Positions 56,856 through 64,000 of a stretch of 64,000 nucleotides of DNA are shown here, one piece after another. The translations under genes were made by a program, and so were the position numbers. Positions within the stretch are counted from its first letter, which is position 1; every line of letters starts with the position of its first letter. This DNA comes from G963674955 sp963674955. Lineage in GTDB: Bacteria > Desulfobacterota > Desulfovibrionia > Desulfovibrionales > Desulfovibrionaceae. The stretch covers positions 806,001 to 870,000 of the forward strand of contig CAXXKR010000001.1 of the NCBI GenBank assembly GCA_963674955.2, written 5' to 3'. The notes beneath the pieces were generated by a model. That model was not told where the DNA came from and did no database searches. It was given only the letters and a program-made list of their open reading frames with translations.

Positions 56856-59274
56856 CTAGCCCATATTGAATACTGAACCTCCCTGCGCAATGTTCAGTAT
56901 CGTGTTTCTGGCCTTTTCTTCATTTTGCGGTTTGGAATAGAGATAGCCCTGCAGGTATTCGCAGCCGAGTTGCGAAAGCGCTTGATGCTGCTCATGCTTT
57001 TCCACGCCTTCGGCAACGACATCCAGGCCCAGCGAGTGCGCCAGATTGATGATGGTCATGACGATTTCCATGTTTTCAGGGGATTCGTCCATTTGGCGGA
57101 CGAAGGACAAGTCGATTTTCAGCGTGTCCAGGGGCAGTTGCTGCAGGTAGCTCATGGACGAATAGCCTGTGCCGAAGTCGTCCACGCTTATTCTTATGCC
57201 CGCGTTGCGGAATTGCTTCAGTTTGTCCACCACGGATTCTGAATTGTCCATGATGGCCGTTTCCGTGACCTCAAGCCTGAGGCATTCTGGAGGGACTCCC
57301 GTGCTTTGCAGGATGTTCTTTACCCTGCTCACCAGGTCCGTTTGAATGAACTGTCTTCCGGACACGTTTACGGAAATTGAAATGTCCTGGGCTTCCGGCA
57401 ATTCCGCGCGCCATTTGGCAAGAGTCCGGCAGGCCTGCTTCAGGACCAGGGCTCCAAGGTCGACTATCTTGCCCGTTTCCTCGGCCAGGGGGATGAAGTC
57501 CATTGGCGGCAGTATTCCTTTTGTCGGGTGGTTCCAGCGAACCAGGGCCTCGAAGCCGTGCAGTCCGGAGCCGTTCTTGTTTGAAATGATCGGGTGGAAT
57601 TCCAGGAAGAACTGGCTTTGGGCAATGGCCCGGTCCATGTCGTTTTCCAGGGTCAGGAGCAGGATGGCCCGGTCCATCATCCTGGGGGTGAAGACCTTGA
57701 TGCGGTCCTTGCCGGATTTCTTGGCCCGCCGCATGGCTATGTTGGCCTGGTGGATGAGTTCTTCCGGCTTGTTTTCGCTGTGGGCGTCCAGGACTATCCC
57801 GATGCTGGCCGAGAGCTGGACCTCCCGTTCGCTGATGACCGCCGGGTGACGCAGTTCTTTTCTGATTCTGTTGACCACCTGTATGGCCATGCGCGGGGAT
57901 TCCAGCTCCTCCAGCAGAAGCAGGAACTCGTCGCCGCCTATCCTTGAAACCGTGTCCAGGGAGCGGACGCAGCTTAGCAGCCGTTTGCTGACTTCCACCA
58001 GCAGCTTGTCCCCGAAGTTGTGGCCGTAGCTGTCGTTGATGGTCTTGAACCTGTCCAGGTCCACGAAGATTACCGCATAGTGATAGTTGGTGCGGCGCGT
58101 GTTGCGTTTCAGGGCTCCTTGTATCCTGTCCAGGCAGACAGTGCGGTTCGTCAGCCCGGTGAGCGGGTCGTGCTGGGCCTTGTGCCGCAACTCGTCTTCC
58201 ATTTTCTTGCGCAGGTTGATGTCGAAGATCGAGCCTTCCAGGTATTCCTCGCCGCTGTTTTCGTCACTGATGGTCTGGGCGGAGATGAGACACCAGACCT
58301 TGTTGCCGTTCTTGCTGAAGAGCTGGGTTTCAAAGTCCTTCACCGACTTGTTTTTTTCAAGCAGGTCGCGAAATTTTTGGTGGTCCTGTTGGTCGACGTA
58401 GAGCTTGATGGGATTTCTCACGCTTTGGATCAATTCCTCTGGCGAGTCGTAGCCGAGCATCAGGGCCAGGGAAGGATTGGCGCTTATTATTCCACGGCTC
58501 CAGGAAAGCTGAAAGATTCCTTCCATGGCGTTCATGAAGATGTCGTGGTATTTTTTTTCGGCCCTCTTGAGCTCAAGGTTCATTCTGCTCAGCGCCTTTT
58601 CCCGGGACTCAACCTCTGAGCTCATGACCTTGAACCTTTCGATGATTTCCAGAAGTTCCTTTTGGCGGATGTCGTCAAAGGAGTGCGAGTACTCCCCCTT
58701 GGCCACGCGGTCCGCTCCGCGCAGCAGAGCGTTCAGCGGTTTGCGGATGAATATCTTCAATAAGATTCCCGTGGCCAGCGAAACAACCAGCACGGCGGCC
58801 AGGGTGCTCAGGATGGAGACCGCAAGGAGCTTGTTCAGCGAGGCCGAGTAGGTCTTCATGGAAAGGATGAGCTCGGCTCGTCCGATGACCTGTCCGTTGT
58901 ATATGATTTCCTTGCTTCTCTGTATGGTCAGCGAGGCCAGATCTTTCTTGTCCTTTTCGAAAAGGCGCGTTCCCCGAAAGTCGGTGATCCTGATGTGCTT
59001 CACGAAATCGTTTTCAGCAAAGGTCGAGGCCACGAGCTTGATGCTGCTGTGATCCAGGTTCCACAAGGGCACGGCCAGTATGTCCACGACCCTGGAAATG
59101 GTCTCGTCCGCTTTTTCGTTTAGGGCCAGAAGTATCTTGTTCGACTGTTTGCTGTATGAATAAAGCGAGATGGCCGAGGTGGCCAGCAGTGCGATGGTTA
59201 TCAGGCTTATGGTCAGGTCGCGCGATATGGACCGTCCGAACAGTGCGTGTTTTAAGTTTTCTGCTGGGTTTCAT
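56856..59274 (-). pseudogene. Membrane GGDEF-EAL signalling protein with HAMP and PAS, N-terminal frameshift
   Basis: From GTG 59085-59087 onward 743 residues are intact: HAMP after one membrane helix (I-R-K-P-L-N-A-L-L near residue 114), PAS near residues 185-300, GGDEF with R-I-G-G-D-E-F near residue 392, and EAL with F-E-A-L-V-R-W-N-H-P near residue 505 and D-D-F-G-T-G-Y-S-S. Both active sites look complete. A further in-frame stretch encodes a first membrane helix (L-T-I-S-L-I-T-I-A-L-L) but has no start; ATG 59274 joins it if one A of AAAA at 59250-59253 is removed. Likely one protein of about 805 residues making or degrading c-di-GMP; error or phase variation both possible. Confidence 0.85.
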
Positions 59275-59407
59275 AGTTGTCTTCAGTGCCTGATAATCAG
59301 TTGTCGGAAGGCTATCACACTATTGCCGCCGATACCAATATTCCTGAATGATGTTCGATACGGATAAGGTATAAGTGTTGGTGGATAAAAATTGGCAAAT
59401 TGGGAGG

Positions 59408-60469
59408 CTACCCGATTAGGACCTTGAAGACTTCCGAAAGCTGCTCATCGTGTCCGGCTATCAGGGCGTGCAAGTCCGTCGGACCCATGTTCAGGGCTTC
59501 CCAGGCTTCGAGGCTCATGGGGCCGACATGCTCTTCCCGGGCGGCGCCCAGCCCCAGGGCCAGGGATATGATGTTGGCCACGTGGACCACTGAAGCGACC
59601 TCGTGGCAAGTGCATTTTTCAGCGCTGTGATGATTGAGCGCCGTCAGGACCAAGGATTCAGGCAGGTTCCATCTTTTGAAAATCAGCGCCCCGAGCATGG
59701 CGTGGTCGAAGTCGAAGACCCTGCGCTCGGCCTCGTCCAGAGTGATGTCGTTCTTGTATTCAAGGGACAGGGCCACCTGGGCCAGGTCCGGATTGACCGA
59801 GAACAGCGACAACCTTCCGATGTCGTGGATCAATCCGGCCACGAAAAATCTTTCCGGTTCTTCCTTGCCAGCGGCGACCGCTAGGTTGTGCGAAAGTATG
59901 GCGCAGGAAATGCTGTGCTTCCAGAAGTCCTTGATGTCGATCACATCGGGAGGCAGGTCCTGAAACATGGAGATGAGCAGTGATCCGAGCGCCATGATGG
60001 AAATTTGCCTGGACCCGACTATGGTCACGGCCCTGGGCAGGGTGTCGACCTTGGAGGGCAGCCCGAACATGGCGCTGTTCACCAGGTTCAGGAGCGAAGT
60101 GGTCAACTTGGGATCGTATTTTATCACCTTGGCGATTTCCGTGGCCGAGGCTTCCGGGTCGTTCATCAGTTCCTGCAGGTCGATCCAGACCTTCGGCAGG
60201 GCGGGTAGTTTGATTCTCTGCCCTGCGGCTTCCAGCGGACCAAGCGGACAGGCCGAAAGCTTGATGCTCAGGTACTTTTCACTGTCCATGCTGTCGCGAG
60301 GGTTTTCCGGCGGACGAAAGTTCTTCTCCAGATATTCCTTCATGCGGACAAGGGCGATGGCGTAGAGTTCCACCATGGCCGGGTGCGACAGGGACGCCGT
60401 GCAAAAGCGGTTGTCCATTATCGCCATGGCCTGTGCTCTGAAATCGCCTTTACTCTCCGTTTTGGTCAC
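59408..60469 (-). CDS. HDOD-domain protein
   Basis: A 353-residue HDOD protein. The domain lies at about residues 70-290, with I-K-L-P-A-L-P-K-V-W near residue 84, A-V-T-I-V-G-S-R-Q-I near residue 145, H-S-I-S-C-A-I-L-S-H near residue 185, and the H-D-I-G-R-L pair near residue 213, so metal binding cannot be excluded. The GTG at 60467-60469 with GGAGAG is preferred over the TTG at 60481. It lies upstream of, and on the same strand as, the GGDEF-EAL gene. Function unknown. Confidence 0.85.
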   Translation of the reverse strand: MTKTESKGDFRAQAMAIMDNRFCTASLSHPAMVELYAIALVRMKEYLEKNFRPPENPRDSMDSEKYLSIKLSACPLGPLEAAGQRIKLPALPKVWIDLQELMNDPEASATEIAKVIKYDPKLTTSLLNLVNSAMFGLPSKVDTLPRAVTIVGSRQISIMALGSLLISMFQDLPPDVIDIKDFWKHSISCAILSHNLAVAAGKEEPERFFVAGLIHDIGRLSLFSVNPDLAQVALSLEYKNDITLDEAERRVFDFDHAMLGALIFKRWNLPESLVLTALNHHSAEKCTCHEVASVVHVANIISLALGLGAAREEHVGPMSLEAWEALNMGPTDLHALIAGHDEQLSEVFKVLIG

Positions 60470-60885
60470 ACTTCTCTCCAATGTTTTGATCTATATATTC
60501 CTTTGTCATTATACGTTCGGCCTAAGATTTGGCAACACCAAAGTTTGGCTGGAAATGACGGGGGGGGAGAGAGGAAGGAGCGAAAGCGTGGGTTGTCACT
60601 CAGAGCGATCTTATGTCTGTCAGGCCAAGAGCTTGGCCGAGTCTTGGGTCCGGCTGTGCATTCGGAAGCGCGTGAGAATTTGCTCACCGCCATGTGTGTG
60701 GACCCTGCCACCCGGTATGTCGAACGCCATTCCTATACGGACCTGGAAGTGCTGTCCCTGTATGGGGACAACGGCTTGCGCATGGGGCTGAAAAGTTTGA
60801 AAGGCTGATTTGAGACGACAAGACAGGCCGCAGTCACAGGCCGCAGTCCCAGGCCGTGGCAGGAGGGCTTTATGCGTTGTGGTCG
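60470..60885. other. Intergenic region with one doubtful short ORF
   Basis: About 415 bases. A run of G's and purines (GGGGGGGGAGAGAGG near 60560-60575) stands out. A 38-codon plus-strand ORF (60692-60808) has protein-like text but a poor start. No promoter or RNA gene is evident. Confidence 0.45.
60692..60808 (+). CDS. Doubtful short ORF (38 aa)
   Basis: ATG 60692 to TGA 60806-60808, product with T-R-Y-V-E-R-H-S-Y-T-D-L-E-V-L-S-L-Y. The composition is more like a real protein than noise, and the same frame is open upstream to 60383, so it could be the remnant of a longer gene. No ribosome site is seen; treat as speculative. Confidence 0.2.
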   Translation: MCVDPATRYVERHSYTDLEVLSLYGDNGLRMGLKSLKG

Positions 60886-62160
60886 CTATTCGGGATAGAA
60901 GAGCCGGTAATCGCGCTTGTAGCGTTTCCTTAGTTTCGGCTCCAGGCGGCTTTTGTCGGCCGCGTTGATGGAAGGTTTGCCTTTTGATTTGTTCAGGTGG
61001 CCGATTCCCTCCAACACGGGCAGCCTTTTCGCCAGTTCGCGGCAATGTCTTTTGAAATTTTCTATTTTGCCGACGTAGTCCGGAATCAGTTTTCCCTCAT
61101 TGCCGGTGATGAACATGTGCTGTGACAGGAAATGTATCTCGGCCAGTCCGTCGGGGCAGGCGCAGACGAAATCAACAAATTCCTCAAAGGAAGGCTTCTT
61201 GCCTTTGCCCATGCGGCGGATGAGCCAGTCCGGGTTGTTTTTCTTGTCGCGGTACAGGGAGAAGAGCCGTTTCAACGGGTCGCGAACAAACGAGAAGCAG
61301 TAGAACTTGTCAGAGGGGAAGGTTTCCGGGTCCACGTATTTGAATTTCGTCTTTGGCGAGGAATAACCGTGGGCCATGCCTGCGGACTCGTATGCCGCCT
61401 GCAGCAGGGCCATGATGCTGGTGGACGCGCATTTGGAGATGGGGATGTAGACCGCGCCCATGTCCTCCATCAGGAATACCTTGATCTTTCTTGGGCGCGT
61501 CTGGATGAGGGCCAGCCGGTTTCCAGTTGATCCGGCCCGCGCCAATGAGCCGTAGAAGGAGTGTCCAAGGTCGGAATTGCAGGCCAGAACGGTGATCTGG
61601 TGCTCGGGCAGATCGGCCATGGCGAGTTTCAGGGCTTTTCCGTCCCGATGGTCCAGGTGTCCCTCCCAGACGGTGTTTTCCAGGCCCAGCGGGGAATGGT
61701 CGGAGTCGTTATGGATGACGGCCTTGGTCGCGTCGGCAGGCAGTTGGCGGACATCTTCGTATATCTTGTCGAATCCGGCCAGACTTTCGACGCCCTGGAC
61801 TATGCCGTCCAGGTGGCTTTGATGGATGGTGTCGCCGTCCGCGTTGGGGTCGGCGATGGAATAGTTTTCACAGCCCTGTTTTTCAAGGGATTCGGCTATC
61901 TCCTGCCAGTGATAGGAGGCGATTACGATATGGACTTTGGCTTTCAGTTTTTGCGGGGCGGAGTCGAAGCGGTAGACGGAAAGGCCGTCCACTGACGAGT
62001 CGCCGTAGGAATCGAAAAAGCAGCAAACGGACACATTGGGAGCCAGCTCCGCAATCTCCCGGCAAAGGTGCCTGCCGCGTCCGCCGCAGCCGTAGACGGC
62101 CACTGTTTCGTCCGGGCGCAGGTCTTGGGCGGTGATGAATCTTTTCCTTCTGTAGAACAT
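60886..62160 (-). CDS. Sulfotransferase with N-terminal nucleotide-binding-like domain
   Basis: A 424-residue two-part protein. Residues 1-110 hold V-A-V-Y-G-C-G-G-R-G-R-H-L near residue 20, like the small Rossmann-type domains found in sugar-modifying methyltransferases and FkbM-type enzymes. The C-terminal half (from about residue 225) is a sulfotransferase: 5'-phosphosulfate loop P-I-S-K-C-A-S-T-S-I near residue 240, and 3'-phosphate loop F-S-F-V-R-D-P-L-K-R-L-F-S-L-Y near residue 290. It would transfer sulfate from PAPS to a glycan or lipid. ATG 62158-62160 with AAGGGTG is preferred over TTG 62187. No PAPS-making genes are near. Confidence 0.82.
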   Translation of the reverse strand: MFYRRKRFITAQDLRPDETVAVYGCGGRGRHLCREIAELAPNVSVCCFFDSYGDSSVDGLSVYRFDSAPQKLKAKVHIVIASYHWQEIAESLEKQGCENYSIADPNADGDTIHQSHLDGIVQGVESLAGFDKIYEDVRQLPADATKAVIHNDSDHSPLGLENTVWEGHLDHRDGKALKLAMADLPEHQITVLACNSDLGHSFYGSLARAGSTGNRLALIQTRPRKIKVFLMEDMGAVYIPISKCASTSIMALLQAAYESAGMAHGYSSPKTKFKYVDPETFPSDKFYCFSFVRDPLKRLFSLYRDKKNNPDWLIRRMGKGKKPSFEEFVDFVCACPDGLAEIHFLSQHMFITGNEGKLIPDYVGKIENFKRHCRELAKRLPVLEGIGHLNKSKGKPSINAADKSRLEPKLRKRYKRDYRLFYPE

Positions 62161-62217
62161 GCGCACCCTTGTTACACGTTCATGCAAGGCCGCGCAAACA
62201 GGTCGGCCCGCAGGGCG

Positions 62218-63071
62218 TCAGTCTAGCGGGCCGAGCATCTTTCGGTTCAGCCGGAAGAGCACCACGATGGTCATGATCTGCAAATAGACAAGGGGTGCGT
62301 AGAGCAGGAAGTAGGCAATGGAGAATGGGGCCACCAGCCCGGCGGCCACAAGTCCCTTGTTGATCAGGAAATTGCCCATGACCACGAAGGCCACGCCCGG
62401 GCAGATGGCCGCGTAGGTGACCACGCTTTTGCTGTCCCCGGAAACGAATTCCCGGAAATAGCCGGTGTGTTTCATGACCCTGTAGCCCAGCAGCCCGAAA
62501 AAGGACTGCATGGCCACGATGGCCGTGAACAGCAGCACGTGAATCCAGGGGTGGTTGTAGAACTCGAAGTTGTGGATCAGCCCCATGTGCATGCGGTAGA
62601 AGGCTATGCCCAGAAGGGTCAGGATGGGGATGACTATCTACAATGATATGGCCGATTCCCTGTTCACGCCGTTCTCGAACATGGAACGGAAGCCCAGTAC
62701 TATTTTGATGGTTCCGAGAACCAGGGTGAAGCTGATGAAGGCCGTGGCCAGGATGATGCCCAGGCCGGAGGTCAGCTGGTTGTGGCTCATGGCCCCGGAC
62801 GCGGAAAAGCCCACGGCCGCCATGCTGAAGGCGAAGATGGAGAGCATCTGGCTCAGGCTGTTGTTTTTTTCGCAGTTGAACTGCCCGAAGGCGATGACCC
62901 TGGAGATGAAGGCCAGAAATATCCTTACGGCGTATATGCCGATGCCCAGAAAGACCAGCAGGGCAAAGGGGAAAAGGTATTCCACCACGTTCCAGAGTCC
63001 GGGCACGAACAGCGCTCCGAGAATGAAGAGCACTGCGCCTCCCCCCATCCTTTGGACCACTGATCGGTCAT
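62218..63071 (-). pseudogene. Multi-pass membrane protein, broken by a stop codon (and perhaps a frameshift at the start)
   Basis: Two ORFs in the same frame, 62638-63060 and 62218-62592, together encode about nine hydrophobic helices with a lone TAG at 62638-62640 between S-L and I-V-I-P-I-L. The upstream part has F-S-A-S-G-A-M-S-H-N-Q-L near its middle; the later part has M-G-L-I-H-N-F-E-F-Y-N-H-P-W. The overall pattern recalls large membrane proteins of anaerobes (a TDT/SLAC1-like fold or the family called TsoY come to mind from memory only). The start is unclear: ATG 63069-63071 lies one base out of frame. Function unknown; a base error at the TAG would restore the gene. Confidence 0.65.
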
Positions 63072-63122
63072 TTTAAGGTGGAGTCCGGCGTCCGAGTTCA
63101 TGCGTCCGAGGAGGCGGTTTGC

Positions 63123-63199
63123 CGTATCCGTTGTGGAGCGTAGCCCGTCCCCGTAGGGGCGGCCCGAAGGGCCGAGGGCGGAGCGGAACAACGGATACG
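63123..63199. repeat. 77-bp nested palindromic element beside the insertion sequence
   Basis: CGTATCCGTTGT (63123-63134) is perfectly inverted at 63188-63199. Between them lie further GC-rich dyads, including GGCCCGAAGGGCC and CCCCGTAGGGG. The unit lies between the IS3 transposase end and the broken membrane protein gene. It may be an IS end, a REP-like or a mobile palindrome. Confidence 0.75.
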
Positions 63200-63206
63200 A
63201 GCCAAG

Positions 63207-64000
63207 TCAATGAACATTGAAACAGCCTCTGTATACGTCCGCTGGAGTCCTTTTGTCCAACGATGAATGTCTGCGCTCTTCATTGTAGTAGTGAAAATAC
63301 CGTGTCAGCCCATGGTATAGCTCGATTCCATCGGAATACGCCTTGGGGTAGACGTCCTCGTATTTCACAGTCCACCACAGCCGCTCGACGAACACATTGT
63401 CGATTGCCCGCCCTTTGCCGTCCATGCTGATGGCTATGCCCTTGTCCTGCAGGATGCCCGTGAACTCTCGACTGGTGAACTGCGCTCCCTGGTCCGTGTT
63501 GAACACCTCCGGCGTGGAGATGCATAACGCCTTGTTCAGCGCATCCACGCAGAAGGAACTATCCATGGAATTCGACAGCTCCCAGGCCAAAACGAACCGA
63601 CTCCGCCAGTCGATCACTGCGACAAGATACAGAAAGCCGCGCTGCATGGGAATATAGGTAATATCAGCGCTCCAGACTTGGTTTTTTCGTTCAATGGCAA
63701 CTCCTTTCAACAGATACGGATATACGGGGTGCTCAGGGTTGGGCGTGCTCGTGTGCGGTCCCGGAGTGATTGCCTGAAGCCCCATCAATTTCATCAGCCG
63801 CTCAACCCGTTTATGGTTCACTCGACAGCCCTGGGCTTTCAGCCAGTCCGTCATGCGCGGGGAACCGTAGTCCGGCTGGCGCAGGTATTGTTCGTCGATC
63901 AGCCGCATCAGATCCAGGTTCTCATCGGACTCGGCTACGGACTTGTAGTAAAAACCTGAGCGGGAAACGCCTGCCAACCTGCATTGCCGCCGGATGGAAT
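63207..64000 (-). mobile_element. IS3-family transposase (OrfB/rve type), runs off the right edge
   Basis: The visible 264-odd codons form the integrase part of an IS3-family transposase. The HTH-like N-terminal segment reads R-Q-C-R-L-A-G-V-S-R-S-G near the edge. The DDE catalytic triad is seen in W-S-A-D-I-T-Y, N-T-D-Q-G-A-Q-F and N-V-F-V-E-R-L-W. The frame stays open to position 64000, so the beginning of OrfB and OrfA, if any, lie outside. The C-terminus (E-E-R-R-H-S-S-L-D) is complete, so the visible part looks intact. Confidence 0.92.

Noticed and set aside
62638..62640. In-frame TAG as a possible pyrrolysine codon
   Set aside because: No methylamine methyltransferase context, no pyl gene in the window, and the site lies in a membrane protein; nonsense mutation or base error is simpler.

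Overview
The window looks like chromosomal DNA of a GC-rich, strictly anaerobic or sulfate-reducing member of the Desulfovibrionaceae or a relative (Desulfobacterota). This is inferred from gene content: a complete futalosine-type menaquinone pathway (mqnA, B, C, D, E), a KorAB-type 2-oxoacid:ferredoxin oxidoreductase, a membrane polyferredoxin, several HDOD signalling proteins, CheD, a PocR-domain protein, and protein sequences that read like Desulfovibrio. No rRNA, tRNA, CRISPR or prophage was seen.

Layout. 1-6.2 kb: end of a molybdate/sulfate transporter, a 48-residue ORF, a PilZ protein, then a minus-strand block MFS / proB / obgE / rpmA / rplU. 5.5-8.2 kb: a minus-strand operon nitroreductase - MBL hydrolase - TusA-like protein - flavoprotein - ComF; the TusA-like gene has an in-frame UGA at the catalytic cysteine and a SECIS-like hairpin, so it is a likely selenoprotein. 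8.4-17.9 kb: an exopolysaccharide locus of seven overlapping plus-strand genes, closed by a convergent O-antigen-polymerase-like gene. 18-23.4 kb: an Rrf2 regulator, small proteins, two receiver-only response regulators, a cyclophilin, a secreted beta-helix protein and a repeat-bearing secreted protein broken by frameshifts.

23.4-28.8 kb: the menaquinone genes as two divergent operons (tetR-mqnE-mqnC-mqnA leftwards, mqnD-mqnB rightwards) facing a shared palindrome that is a good TetR operator candidate. 28.9-33.7 kb: a coiled-coil protein, a DEAD-box helicase with a long charged N-terminus, and typA. 33.8-38.7 kb: a TPP riboswitch plus terminator in front of thiS-thiG-thiH-thiF-thiE-thiC. 38.8-47 kb: LysR regulator, korB/korA, a cupin, an ACR3/BASS transporter and a YgiQ radical SAM protein. 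47-60.5 kb: signalling and redox genes (EAL-HDOD, polyferredoxin fused to a kinase-like domain, CheD, two HDOD proteins, GGDEF-EAL), with hisI-hisG, an MlaC-like protein and a solute-binding protein. 60.9-64 kb: a sulfotransferase fused to a nucleotide-binding-like domain, a broken membrane protein, a 77-bp palindrome and an IS3-family transposase running off the right edge.

Caution on sequence quality: at least six otherwise conserved genes (mqnE, thiH, thiC, the repeat protein at 22.3 kb, the GGDEF-EAL gene, the membrane protein at 62.5 kb) are interrupted by single-base indels, many in short homopolymer runs, or by a lone stop codon. Several are expected to be needed, so sequencing or assembly error is at least as likely as real decay. 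The UGA of the TusA-like gene is different: the frame is kept and an RNA hairpin supports it.
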